A stretch of 41,344 nt of DNA, taken from the NCBI GenBank assembly GCA_021325295.1, contig JAJPHM010000011.1, positions 1 to 41,344 on the forward strand, read 5' to 3'. A program made the translations under genes and the position numbers. Positions 15,748 through 24,670 of the stretch are shown here, piece by piece. Origin of the DNA: Nitrososphaeraceae archaeon. GTDB taxonomy: Archaea; Thermoproteota; Nitrososphaeria; Nitrososphaerales; Nitrososphaeraceae. The stretch's first letter is position 1. The number at the start of each line of letters is the position of its first letter. Under the pieces are notes generated by a model that saw only the letters and a program-made list of their open reading frames with translations, was not told the origin of the DNA and searched no databases.

Positions 15748-15918
15748 ATGAGGCAAATGGCCAGTCAAAGGCGATTAGCACACCAAGATGAGATGATTGA
15801 ACTTATGAAGGTAAACAATCGCATATTGGAAGCCAACAGAAAAAGTATACTCGAGTTGCAAGATTCTTTTTCTGAAATCAAAGACTTGTTGCGCAAGATA
15901 GTGATAAATACAAGCTAG
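15748..15918 (+). CDS. 56-residue coiled-coil protein
   Basis: ATG 15748 opens a 56-residue frame that is helical throughout, with hydrophobic residues in heptad spacing (MIELMKVNNRILEANRKSIL, then ELQDSFSEIKDLLRKIV). No Cys, signal peptide or TM segment is present. It is likely a small oligomeric coiled-coil or an adaptor. It has well-placed upstream repeats and normal codon use, which favours a real gene. The family is not recognised. Confidence 0.68.
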   Translation: MRQMASQRRLAHQDEMIELMKVNNRILEANRKSILELQDSFSEIKDLLRKIVINTS

Positions 15919-16093
15919 GCTGGCAAGCACTCACTGATCATAGTGGTTAGGCAGTGTTAGAATCAAGACCAGTATGAATAGCAGGATAAAGCGGACAAAT
16001 GCAACTAAACTGGAATCAAAGAAAACCCTTGCTTTACCCTTGAAAGATGGTTGGTAAAGCTACTTGCTTTGCTTTCACTCGAAAGCGCTGGAA

Positions 16094-16531
16094 TCACAGA
16101 GTTTTGTTCATTATGCTCCTCTGCCTCAGAGTCAATACCACAATTGCTATTGTCGAGATAGTGATCATTATTGCTCCAATCCCAATGTGCTGTGGATGGG
16201 CAAGACCAAATCCGATGCCAGAGGCCATGTGGATCTCGTGTGGCGCGGATTTGTAAAAGAACCCAACTCCAATAACCACTCCTGCTATCAGGATATACTT
16301 GAGTGGTACAAGTGCCCTTCCAGCTGCTAGCACAACCATAACAAGGCCCAAGGCATATAGTAAATCACCGACCGGAGCAAGCGACGCTATGCCCGTGTTT
16401 ATTCCAGCAATTCCTTGCAAAACCAGTCCTTCGCCGGCGTATCCAAGTGCAAATCCCACAAGATGCATAGCCAGACCGGTGTATGCTAATTTTGATATCT
16501 GGCCTGCTGAACTGGCGATTCTGTTTTGCAT
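16094..16531 (-). CDS. Four-TM membrane protein (hypothetical)
   Basis: The 145-residue protein has four or five hydrophobic helices (about 15-35, 52-75, 78-98, 112-134) and several His residues in the last half (SAPHEIHMASGIGFGLAHPQ, HIGIGAIM) that could coordinate a metal or a haem. No family is recognised. It lies 96 bp downstream of the PepSY-like gene on the same strand, so it may be read from the same promoter. The same spacing would also allow its own promoter. Confidence 0.8.
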   Translation of the reverse strand: MQNRIASSAGQISKLAYTGLAMHLVGFALGYAGEGLVLQGIAGINTGIASLAPVGDLLYALGLVMVVLAAGRALVPLKYILIAGVVIGVGFFYKSAPHEIHMASGIGFGLAHPQHIGIGAIMITISTIAIVVLTLRQRSIMNKTL

Positions 16532-16627
16532 TTTTTACAATCCAGCCCGTAATAGTGCATCCTTCCTAAGATTATGATTGATTCTTGTCATTTCAGTCCA
16601 CATCTACTCTGTGCGACTCTACTCATT

Positions 16628-17203
16628 TTACTTCCAGATGCCCCAGCTGCCACCAAACATTCCACTGCCATGCCAGAGTCCGTATCCTGTGGCCATATTG
16701 ATCTGGTTGTTCTCAAGCAGATTTCCATTGCCTACATCGATTATCAATCTATGGATGTTGTTTGAGCTGTCTATCCCGTATGCCTGATAAACCAGATAAC
16801 CATTGACTGGTGCCAATGTGATAGCACCTACTCTTCCACCACTACCCAGCGCTTTTTCAGCCGCACTTGCGGCATCAGCCAAATCGACTTTTACATTGCT
16901 TTTTATTGTATCAATGATCCCAGCTTTCAGCGAGCTGATCGAAACAGTACCTGTCCAGTTAGCCTTGCTTTCATTTCCAGATGTCATATATCCAAAACTA
17001 TTGCCGTTCCATCCTTGCTGCCACATCATCGGCCCCGCATGGTTCCATGGGCCAAATCCCCTATGCGGACCAAACATCCAAGGATGTCCAGCTGCAAACG
17101 CCGGTGCAGGTGCTAGAGCAAAAGCCAGTCCGATAGCCAGAGCGGCAGATGCTACAGCCGCTATCGCAGCGACTATAACGATTTTCTTTGCCTTTGAATT
17201 CAT
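16628..17203 (-). CDS. Secreted PepSY-like protein
   Basis: A strong signal segment (residues 7-36, hydrophobic Ala/Val/Leu) ends at PAPAFAA, a good signal-peptidase site. A region rich in His, Trp and Gly follows (HPWMFGPHRGFGPWNHAGPM), which could bind metal. The mature C-terminal part (about 85-175) resembles a PepSY unit: VDLADAASAAEKALG, AITLAPVNGYLVYQAYGI and HRLIIDVGNG. PepSY domains bind or inhibit peptidases or act in surface stress sensing. The gene has a 30-bp promoter element at 17237-17266 shared with the gene at 18378. Confidence 0.85.
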   Translation of the reverse strand: MNSKAKKIVIVAAIAAVASAALAIGLAFALAPAPAFAAGHPWMFGPHRGFGPWNHAGPMMWQQGWNGNSFGYMTSGNESKANWTGTVSISSLKAGIIDTIKSNVKVDLADAASAAEKALGSGGRVGAITLAPVNGYLVYQAYGIDSSNNIHRLIIDVGNGNLLENNQINMATGYGLWHGSGMFGGSWGIWK

Positions 17204-17236
17204 AGCTAAAAAGTAGATGAAGATTGAATAAAGTAT

Positions 17237-17266
17237 TGTTCACATCTATTACGTAACCGAGTTACC
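17237..17266 (-). promoter_or_regulatory. 30-bp promoter element, copy 1
   Basis: Read on the minus strand, this is identical over 30 bp to the plus-strand copy at 18314-18343. It carries a GTAAC-TCG-GTTAC dyad followed by GTAATAGATGTGAACA. It sits 33 bp upstream of ATG 17203, directly before a TATA-like TTTATT (17228-17233) that is about 27 bp from the ATG. Position and dyad suggest an activator or repressor site next to TATA/BRE. Confidence 0.8.
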
Positions 17267-17471
17267 TTAAGCTTTATCTGTTACTGCTGTCTTTTCTCAT
17301 TGAAAGCATACCTGAATGACTTCCAGAATATGATAAAAAACTATTATTATCATGTCAAATTTGCTCCTGCTCTGTTACGCTGTACCAGAGTCCAGACAAC
17401 ACTAACAATAATTACAACAATTCATTCACTTGATAGTGGTTAAAACGGCAATTGATTTGATTTGATTTAAT

Positions 17472-17795
17472 TTGGTCCATGAGCATCGGGAGAGGATTTA
17501 CATTAGAAAGGACATAATACTCAAGCTTTCAGATTACGGGGAATTAAACCAGAGCCAGCTTATGAGCTACTGTGGCCTCAACAATGTCAAGCACAAAGGG
17601 ATTATTGATGAAATGGTGAAAAAAGGCCTCATAATCCGGACAGAAGAGCCATGGGGCGGCAAGAAAATTATCAAATACAAAGTATCAGAGAAGGGAAGGG
17701 AGCTGGTAAAGGCAATCCTTGAGCCATACGAGCTATTATTTCCGAGAAGCGAGACGGGAGAAGAAGAGAAGGGAAAGGGGCAGTCAATGACATGA
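17472..17795 (+). CDS. Winged-helix transcriptional regulator
   Basis: The 107-residue protein is a single winged helix-turn-helix of the archaeal PF14947/ArnR-like kind: RERIYIRKDIILKLSDYGEL (helix 1 region), NQSQLMSYCGLNNVKHKGII (helix 2 and recognition helix), then the wing with IIRTEEPWGGKKIIKYKVSE. An acidic, Lys-rich tail follows. TTG 17472 is the first start and no ATG is available in frame. It is the best candidate to bind the flanking 30-bp elements. A two-TM protein gene follows after 58 bp. Confidence 0.9.
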   Translation: MVHEHRERIYIRKDIILKLSDYGELNQSQLMSYCGLNNVKHKGIIDEMVKKGLIIRTEEPWGGKKIIKYKVSEKGRELVKAILEPYELLFPRSETGEEEKGKGQSMT

Positions 17796-17853
17796 CGACA
17801 ACAAGTAACTTGGTGCCTAATGTATTTTTAAGAAAAGGCAGGAGAATGCATTC

Positions 17854-18228
17854 GTGAAAGATTCAAACAAAAATGACGACCAAGCAAGTGAGAACATCTT
17901 TCACATAGTCGACGGCATAGTTCAGAACGTAGACAGGACCAAGAGGCTGGTGGTCATTATGCTGATAGCCATTGTGGTATCAATTCCATTATCTTTTCAC
18001 ATTACAAATATCCTTACTGGTCCTCCTTACTTGTTCAGTCCGGCAAGGATTATCATCCCGTCCCTTGTAGTGCTTGCGTTTATAGTCATAGGGGTAAGGC
18101 AGTGGCTTGTACTGTCAAAATGGACAAAGAAATACAAAGCGTACAAGGAATTGCAAGAAAAAATCGATGAGAAATTTGATTTTGAATCAGAGAACAACAA
18201 GTCCGGAGAACCAGGAGCCAACAAATAA
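17854..18228 (+). CDS. Two-TM membrane protein, partner of the winged helix
   Basis: The 124-residue protein starts at GTG 17854. It has a charged N-terminus (1-30), two TM helices (about 32-52 and 66-87) and a charged helical C-terminus (WTKKYKAYKELQEKIDEKFD). No family is recognised. Its place directly after the winged-helix gene recalls the ArnR type, in which a winged helix and two TM helices are on one chain; here they are separate proteins. It may tether or signal to the regulator. Confidence 0.82.
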   Translation: MKDSNKNDDQASENIFHIVDGIVQNVDRTKRLVVIMLIAIVVSIPLSFHITNILTGPPYLFSPARIIIPSLVVLAFIVIGVRQWLVLSKWTKKYKAYKELQEKIDEKFDFESENNKSGEPGANK

Positions 18229-18313
18229 TAAAACAAAGATAGATTCCACTGCTCTGCCAATATGAGTTCCCTTGCTTGATTATGAAGGTATTCTGATCGA
18301 GCCGGATCCTCTA

Positions 18314-18343
18314 GGTAACTCGGTTACGTAATAGATGTGAACA
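18314..18343 (+). promoter_or_regulatory. 30-bp promoter element, copy 2
   Basis: Identical over 30 bp to copy 1 but in the opposite orientation. It ends 34 bp before ATG 18378, and a TATA-like TTATAAC at 18347-18353 is about 28 bp from the ATG. The same geometry at both genes is hard to explain by chance. Confidence 0.8.
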
Positions 18344-18377
18344 AATGTTATAACAGAAATTCTGGCTTTATGCAAAT

Positions 18378-18764
18378 ATGGCAAACCAAAGAAGAAGATA
18401 CATGCTTGCACAGATATTGGCAGCAGCTACACTTGCATTCGCTCTTGTCTATACAGTCGGCTTTTTTAGCAAAAGTCTGGATATAGCCTCTGAAAGAAAC
18501 TCTGCATTTGCAGCGATCGGACTGTCTGTTGCGGCATTTGCTATGGCAATAAAGATAAGGTCAATGGTTGTGGCAGGATTGCTAACTGCATCGGGCATCA
18601 TTATGCTGACACCGCCTATAGAAGCACTGGCAGCTGTTAGAGTGATTCTAATTCCCGGGCCCATTCTAGGAGTTATCTTTTATGCGCCGATCCTTGGGCT
18701 CGGAATTGCAAAAGCCGTGACAAGCACCATGATGAAAAGAACTGTAAATACAATGACCCGCTGA
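18378..18764 (+). CDS. Four-TM membrane protein (hypothetical)
   Basis: Four hydrophobic segments are visible in 128 residues (about 9-31, 43-60, 63-82, 88-113) with short basic ends. No family is recognised. It starts at ATG 18378 downstream of the shared 30-bp element, so it is probably controlled together with the PepSY-like gene at 17203. The role in that regulon is unknown; membrane stress or metal handling would fit, but only as a guess. Confidence 0.8.
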   Translation: MANQRRRYMLAQILAAATLAFALVYTVGFFSKSLDIASERNSAFAAIGLSVAAFAMAIKIRSMVVAGLLTASGIIMLTPPIEALAAVRVILIPGPILGVIFYAPILGLGIAKAVTSTMMKRTVNTMTR

Positions 18765-18878
18765 TGATGCAAAACATTGACAATGGGGCGAGAGCATGGC
18801 TCGTATAACCCATGATAAATGTTCTAGAACAAATGACCTAATAATTTAACTACCTAATGCGGCCTATCCAGACAAAAT

Positions 18879-20948
18879 GTGGCGAGTATCTTTCTGAGAA
18901 ACACAATAGTGATTCTTGCGATTATAGCAACAACTACAATTGTCCTCGGGGTAATTTCTGCATCGTACTCTGCAGGAATAATTGATAGTATCAAAAGTTC
19001 CGCTACAGACAAGGTCAGGGCCTCAACAAATGATAAAGCGATTATACTGTCGGACAGGATGAGCGCAAAATTCACAGATATTTTCCATAACCTCCAGATA
19101 ATTTCTGATGGACCTTCGGTTCATGCAGCTCTTCGTTCTGGAGATTTTTCATCCGCAGACCCTTTGCTGAGATCAGGCCAGCAGACGACTGGCAATATTA
19201 CAGATAGCTATAACATGATAGACAGGAATGGCAGGATAGTCTGGACAGCTGGATCCGGGAACTCTGGTAAAACCAGTCAAGGAATTATCGGACAGGATTT
19301 TAGCCTCACCAAGTGGTTCACCTACCTGAGAGATAATAAACAACCATATATCGCAGTACAGTCCGGAAAATCAGAGGACAATGCAGAAGCTGGATCGTTA
19401 CCGGATAGCTATGTTATCGCTTACCCAGTGTTAGAACAAGAAAACACAAGCTTTCAGGGTGCAGTATACACAGTTGTTCCTTTTGAGAAAATCAATTCAT
19501 TCACTTCGAATTTTATAAATTTAGGACTTTCTGATACGAATGCATCCCTGATCGACAATCAAGGGGATATCATAGCATCAACCATCAGCGCAAACCTAGG
19601 ACACAATATCTATGATCCTCAATTCTTGTCTGCAAGGCTTCCCAAAGTTATTACAAATGAAACACAGACTTCTAATTTTTTGAGATTTATGAGAGAAGGG
19701 CTTGTCCAGAATAACACAGGCGTTGCAGACTTTGAGCTGTATGGAAAGGCTGCTGCTCTTGCATATGCGCCTGTGATGGTTAATAATGTAAGGGTTATGA
19801 CCGCATATACATCAGCTCAATATTTCTTTGCTCTTGATGTAGCTTCTGCGATACAGCACCAAGCAGAACTGAATGCCATTTTCATTACAACCATCGGAGC
19901 CTCTGCTCTTGCAGCATCAATTGTCGTGCTTACTTGGAACAAGCGCCTGAAACTGCTGGTAGGTGCCAGAACCAAAGAACTCCAGTCGTCAAATGAGTCC
20001 CTTGAGACTCGGACAAAGGAGCTCAATAAGGCGAACGAAATTCTTTTAGAGAAAACCGATATGCTAGAAAAGATGACAAAGTCTCTTGAGAAGCTCAATG
20101 AGGAGCTTGCTGTATCCAACAAGCGGCTGGAAGCGGCTAATGAGCAGCTGAAAGCTCATGACGAGAACCAGCGTGAGTTTATCAACATTGCAGCACACGA
20201 GCTTCGAACTCCGATTATGCCTATCCTAGGGGTCGCTGACTCGCTTGAAAATGCAGCTAAAAACGATAGTGGTCAGGACATCAGGCTGTCCAAGCCGGAG
20301 CTTGACATGTTAATTCGAAACGCAAAGAAACTGCTGAATCTGTCGTCTGATATTTTGCATGTGGCCAGAATAGATAGCAATTCGCTTGAGCTGAAAAAAG
20401 AGTCTGTTGACCTAAATGACTTGGTGGCAGATGCTGTAATGGATGCCGAGAAAAGCCTGCCAAAAGGCAGCGATGTGATTGTAGATTTTGAGCCATTAGC
20501 AACCGGCATCATGGTACAAGCTGACAGGTCAAAGCTCATGGAGGTGTTATCTAATCTTCTGAATAATGCAATCAAGTTCACCAGCAGTGGCACAATTAAA
20601 GTTGTAACTGACAGGCAAGGACACATAGACGCCGCAAGGGCTCTTAATGACAATACAGCACTGGTTCAGGTAATAGATACAGGTAAAGGAATTGATCCTA
20701 CGGTGATGCCAAAGCTATTCACAAAGTTCACAACAAAGCCTGAAACAGGTGGAACAGGGCTAGGATTGTACATATCAAAGGCAATCATAGAGGCACACGG
20801 GGGCAGAATATGGGCCGAGAACAACAAAGATAGAAGTGGTGCAATATTTTCATTTGCTCTTCCGCTTGCTTCTGAAGCAGCCACCAGTAGCGGTATCAGG
20901 CCAGATAGTCAAAGCATTGCAGAGATAGATGACGGTGAAGTTAAGTGA
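18879..20948 (+). CDS. dCache sensor histidine kinase
   Basis: The 689-residue protein starts at GTG 18879. TM1 is at about 5-30, an extracytoplasmic dCache domain at about 35-310, TM2 at about 325-348, then a long coiled coil (about 350-425). The HisKA box INIAAHELRTPIMPIL has phospho-His440. The ATPase domain carries the N box LNNAIKFT, G1 VIDTGKGID and G2 TGGTGLGLYISK, all intact. It would autophosphorylate in response to an external ligand and pass phosphate to a receiver, most likely the double-receiver protein encoded about 180 bp downstream. The ligand is not deducible. Confidence 0.95.
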   Translation: MASIFLRNTIVILAIIATTTIVLGVISASYSAGIIDSIKSSATDKVRASTNDKAIILSDRMSAKFTDIFHNLQIISDGPSVHAALRSGDFSSADPLLRSGQQTTGNITDSYNMIDRNGRIVWTAGSGNSGKTSQGIIGQDFSLTKWFTYLRDNKQPYIAVQSGKSEDNAEAGSLPDSYVIAYPVLEQENTSFQGAVYTVVPFEKINSFTSNFINLGLSDTNASLIDNQGDIIASTISANLGHNIYDPQFLSARLPKVITNETQTSNFLRFMREGLVQNNTGVADFELYGKAAALAYAPVMVNNVRVMTAYTSAQYFFALDVASAIQHQAELNAIFITTIGASALAASIVVLTWNKRLKLLVGARTKELQSSNESLETRTKELNKANEILLEKTDMLEKMTKSLEKLNEELAVSNKRLEAANEQLKAHDENQREFINIAAHELRTPIMPILGVADSLENAAKNDSGQDIRLSKPELDMLIRNAKKLLNLSSDILHVARIDSNSLELKKESVDLNDLVADAVMDAEKSLPKGSDVIVDFEPLATGIMVQADRSKLMEVLSNLLNNAIKFTSSGTIKVVTDRQGHIDAARALNDNTALVQVIDTGKGIDPTVMPKLFTKFTTKPETGGTGLGLYISKAIIEAHGGRIWAENNKDRSGAIFSFALPLASEAATSSGIRPDSQSIAEIDDGEVK

Positions 20949-21124
20949 AACCAGCAGCCGGCAAGTTTTAATCCACTCCAAGTAGGCCAAATTCACCTAA
21001 ATGATGCGTTGCAGCCAGCCGGTGGTCAATGAAGCAATACTACATTATCCTGTCAAGCTTAAATATCGCAGTTGAGACATTACAATGGGCAATGACATTG
21101 TTTGGTTGGTTGTTCTGATCTAGC

Positions 21125-22012
21125 ATGGGCAATGCTGCGCTTGATGCAAGCCATAGCCGGAAGCTGCGCATACTGGTAGTCGACGATGACAAGGACATTG
21201 TACAGGCAGTAAAATCTGGACTGGAAAGGCATGGCATCGATGTGAATGCATTTTCCGACTCTGTTGCCGCGTACAAGCACTTCATGTCAGGTCCAATCCA
21301 CTATGACCTTGTTCTGCTTGATATTAAAATGCCAAACCTGAACGGATTTGATTTTGCAAGGGGAGTAAGAAACAAAAATTCAGATATCAAAATCGCGTTT
21401 ATCACAGCGTTTGAAGTAAGCAAACGAGAATTTGATGCTTTGATGCCATCTTTAAAGATAGATGCATTTATCCAAAAGCCAATTTCTCCTACAAACCTTG
21501 CACGGCTACTGCGCCAAATATTTGCAATAGACTATCTTGCCAGTGCTGACAATCAACACCAACGCCAATACCAGCATCAATACAGTAAACCGGGCGCAGA
21601 ATCATCATTAGCTCTCCAGCCTACCCTGCCAAAGCACCCCGACAAGAAGACAGTTATGCTCTGCGATAGCGATCCTGATCTGCTAAAGCTTTACGCAAAA
21701 ACTCTGCAGATAAAATACAACATTATCTCTGCCTTTTCTGGCAATGAGTGCATCGACAAGTATACCAAGTTAAGGAGTACAGGGCAGAGCGTCGATGTTC
21801 TTGTACTCGAATACAGACTAGGCGATATGCTCGGAACTGATGTTGTGAACAAGATCAGAGACATGAATGGAACGCAGGTAGTGCTTGTCAGCATATCCGA
21901 GATCGAGGATTTGCAGAGGAGCGACATAATATCTAGAATATTAAAAAAGCCGGTAAGCATGAAATTGCTGGCTCGAGAAATTGAGCATGCGATAGCTGCT
22001 CAGGCTACCTAA
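21125..22012 (+). CDS. Double-receiver response regulator
   Basis: Receiver 1 (about 14-130) is complete: VVDDDKD, phospho-Asp66 in LVLLDIKMP, a Thr in FITAFE and Lys118 in IQKPIS. A Gln/His-rich linker (about 141-172) precedes receiver 2 (about 175-290), which keeps CDSDPD and Lys275 but has Glu229 in VLVLEYRLGD where the phospho-Asp belongs. There is no DNA-binding output domain, so it acts through protein contacts. The adjacent dCache kinase is the natural donor. GCTTAAATATC near 21057-21067 is a TATA candidate. A Glu at this site often mimics the phosphorylated state. Confidence 0.93.
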   Translation: MGNAALDASHSRKLRILVVDDDKDIVQAVKSGLERHGIDVNAFSDSVAAYKHFMSGPIHYDLVLLDIKMPNLNGFDFARGVRNKNSDIKIAFITAFEVSKREFDALMPSLKIDAFIQKPISPTNLARLLRQIFAIDYLASADNQHQRQYQHQYSKPGAESSLALQPTLPKHPDKKTVMLCDSDPDLLKLYAKTLQIKYNIISAFSGNECIDKYTKLRSTGQSVDVLVLEYRLGDMLGTDVVNKIRDMNGTQVVLVSISEIEDLQRSDIISRILKKPVSMKLLAREIEHAIAAQAT

Positions 22013-22139
22013 CCGAACAAATAACGACTGATAGATACTTTTTCACAGCTTGGTGACAGGATAGAAGGAGACAATAGAGGAACGAAAGAATGAAAAGGGA
22101 ATGAAATAAAGGAAAAACAGTAGGCAGGCAAGCAACTAG

Positions 22140-23675
22140 ATGGATAAAATAATAGTTCTAGATTTTGGCTCTCAGTACAGCCACCTGATATGCAGGCGCA
22201 TACGTGAGGCAAACGTGTACTGCGAGCTGTTACCCTATAATACTCCAGCCAAGGTGATACAGGAGCTAAACCCAAAAGGCATTATCTTTTCAGGGGGCCC
22301 GGCAAGCGTATATGACAAGAATGCCCCCAAGCCGGATAGCTCAATATTTGAAATGGGCAAGCCTATCCTGGGCATATGCTATGGCCACCAAGTGATGGTG
22401 AGCAGTTTTGGCGGGCAGGTCAAGCGAGCAAACAGCAGAGAATACGGCAGGGCAGAACTTGCCATTGACGACAAGTCGGACCTGTTCAGCAACCTTGCAA
22501 GCCAAAAGATAAAGTGCTGGATGAGCCATGGCGATGCGGCAGAGAAAATCCCCCGCGGGTTCAGTGTTCTGGCCCACACGGACAACTCTGCGTCAGCTGC
22601 CATCGGAAACAAGGAGAAAAGACTCTACGGGATACAGTTCCACCCCGAAGTTGTACATACCGAAAACGGCACGCAGATCCTCAAGAATTTTGCCCAGAGG
22701 ATAAGCGGCGCAAAGGCAGAGTGGGACATGAAAAGTTTTATCGATATGACCATAGCTGATATCAGAAAACAGGTAGGCAATGAAAAGGTGCTTGCTGCAG
22801 TCAGCGGCGGCATAGACTCGACTACAGTTGCTGCATTGATGCACAGGGCAATAGGCGACAACCTCCGGTGCGTCTTTATCAACCACGGCCTGCTGAGGCA
22901 GGACGAAGAGAAAGACGTGGTCAAGCTTTTCAAAGACCATCTCGGGATTGAGCTGATTTATGTCGATGCAACAGAGCGGTTTCTGGGCAAGCTGAAAGGC
23001 GTGGCAGACCCGGAGGCAAAGCGCAAGATAATAGGCGAAGAGTTTGCTCACGTGTTTACTGATGTTGTTACAGAAAAGGGGCCGTTTCACTGGCTTGCAC
23101 AGGGCACACTCTATCCAGATGTCATCGAAAGCGGAGTCTCGAAAGGACCGGCGGCAGTTATCAAGACGCATCACAATGTTGGAGGGCTGCCAAAGTGGCT
23201 CAAGCTGAAGGTAATCGAGCCGCTGAGCAGCCTGTACAAAGATGAAGTAAGGAAAGTAGCCAAGCTGTTGGATGTGCCCGATGAGCTGCTCAAGCGACAT
23301 CCATTCCCGGGACCTGGGCTTGCCGTGAGGATAATTGGAGAAGTTACATCTGAGAAGATTCGGATGACAAAGCAGGCAAGCAAGATAGTAGAAGACGAGC
23401 TCAAAGCTGCTGGATGGTATGATAAGGTATGGCAGGCATATGCTGCAGTTGGAGACGACAGGGCCGTTGGCGTGCTGGGAGATGAAAGGGTTTACGGGCA
23501 TATTGCAATAATCAGGGTTGTTGAATCTGTTGATGCAATGACTGCAGACTGGTCAAGGCTGCCAGCTGAGCTGTTGGAGAAGATTAGCAACAGAATAACA
23601 AATGAAGTTGACGGGGTGACTTGGGTGACATATGCAATTTCAAGCAAGCCGCCTGCGACAATAGAGCCACAGTAA
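22140..23675 (+). CDS. guaA: GMP synthase (glutamine-hydrolysing), one-chain form
   Basis: The 511-residue protein has both parts: an N-terminal class I amidotransferase (LDFGSQYSHLICRRIRE, ILGICYGHQ with the catalytic Cys, then IQFHPEVVHTENG with the His and Glu) and a C-terminal ATP pyrophosphatase (AAVSGGIDSTTVAALMHRAI, the P-loop) plus the dimerisation domain ending VTYAISSKPPATIEPQ. It converts XMP to GMP using glutamine and ATP in purine synthesis. Several other archaea encode the two halves separately, so the fused form is worth noting. It starts at ATG 22140. Confidence 0.98.
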   Translation: MDKIIVLDFGSQYSHLICRRIREANVYCELLPYNTPAKVIQELNPKGIIFSGGPASVYDKNAPKPDSSIFEMGKPILGICYGHQVMVSSFGGQVKRANSREYGRAELAIDDKSDLFSNLASQKIKCWMSHGDAAEKIPRGFSVLAHTDNSASAAIGNKEKRLYGIQFHPEVVHTENGTQILKNFAQRISGAKAEWDMKSFIDMTIADIRKQVGNEKVLAAVSGGIDSTTVAALMHRAIGDNLRCVFINHGLLRQDEEKDVVKLFKDHLGIELIYVDATERFLGKLKGVADPEAKRKIIGEEFAHVFTDVVTEKGPFHWLAQGTLYPDVIESGVSKGPAAVIKTHHNVGGLPKWLKLKVIEPLSSLYKDEVRKVAKLLDVPDELLKRHPFPGPGLAVRIIGEVTSEKIRMTKQASKIVEDELKAAGWYDKVWQAYAAVGDDRAVGVLGDERVYGHIAIIRVVESVDAMTADWSRLPAELLEKISNRITNEVDGVTWVTYAISSKPPATIEPQ

Positions 23676-24106
23676 AATATGGATACCTGCATTTGTGCTC
23701 AGAAATCTGCGTACGGTAGTATTGGTCGCGGCTAAAATGCTCATGCTGATGTAACGTTACGATAGACGATGAAAACTTAGAAATAGAGCATATTGGAAGA
23801 GCGGTCTCAAGAAATCTGAAATTATTTGGATCAAATCGCTTTCTAAAATAAATTAAAATTAATTAAAAAATAGAGCATATTCTAATAAATAGGCCGGACT
23901 TCAATTTCCTTCTGTAGCCAGTCTTAGTATTAGCATGCACAACTTCTTAAGTTAAAATATGAATCTCCAAGTAGTGGAGATTGAAAGGTTAGTACCCTCC
24001 ACTTCAGGCTCAATGTTTGCTAATTTCAGCACTGATACTTTAACTAGCTGGATATATCTGGCAAAAACTAGATAGACAAAAATAATTGAGGCGGATCTAA
24101 TCACGT
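23676..24106. other. AT-rich intergenic region with short repeats
   Basis: No gene is seen. It contains the palindrome GTAACGTTAC (23751-23760) and a 14-bp direct repeat AAATAGAGCATATT at 23781-23794 and 23868-23881, plus a run of A/T at about 23848-23870. These may regulate the ABM-domain gene that follows, or be relics. GAGGCGGA at about 24089-24096 is a candidate ribosome site for ATG 24107. Confidence 0.5.
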
Positions 24107-24670
24107 ATGGTTAACATTTCTACCGACGGCGTAACTCGAGTTTATTCTAGGAGCATAAAGCCAGGTTATGAACAACAATATGATGACTGGCTGAGACGCT
24201 ACCTAGCATTTGAAAGAGAATCACGCGGCTACATTGGAACCACTGTAATTGTGCCAGGAGGATCTAATTCTCACGTCCGATATATTATTCACAGGTTTAC
24301 CGACAATGAGTCTTTGGATGAATGGGAAAGGTCAGAGCAAGCAATAAGGATGCTTGAAGAAGTCAATAACTACTCTACAAGACACTATGAAACGGCTACC
24401 GGCTTGGAGACCTGGTTTATTGTACCTGACGTAAAGATAATGGTAGCGCCACCAAAGTGGAAAATGGCAATTATAGTATTTACTGCTGCGTTTGCAATTA
24501 GCACTACTGCGCGTTACTTGCTTAATCCCTATCTTGAATCGTGGGCACTTTTGATATCAAATATAATATATACTGCAATACTTGTTGTGCTTTTAACTTA
24601 TTTTGCAATGCCTGCATTGAGCCGGGTGCTGCGCGATTGGTTATATTCAGAAGCGAAATGTTCTTCCTAG
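24107..24670 (+). CDS. ABM-domain protein with two TM helices
   Basis: Residues about 8-105 form an antibiotic-biosynthesis-monooxygenase-like ferredoxin fold: VTRVYSRSIKPGYEQQYDDW, GYIGTTVIVPGGSN, YIIHRFTDNESLDEWERSEQ and ETWFIVPD. Two TM helices follow (about 120-140 and 147-170). Small ABM proteins bind haem or a quinone-like substrate or are of unknown function. Membrane-anchored versions with two C-terminal helices are known in bacteria, with no assigned reaction. The N-terminal domain faces the cytosol if the helices form a hairpin. Confidence 0.88.
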   Translation: MVNISTDGVTRVYSRSIKPGYEQQYDDWLRRYLAFERESRGYIGTTVIVPGGSNSHVRYIIHRFTDNESLDEWERSEQAIRMLEEVNNYSTRHYETATGLETWFIVPDVKIMVAPPKWKMAIIVFTAAFAISTTARYLLNPYLESWALLISNIIYTAILVVLLTYFAMPALSRVLRDWLYSEAKCSS

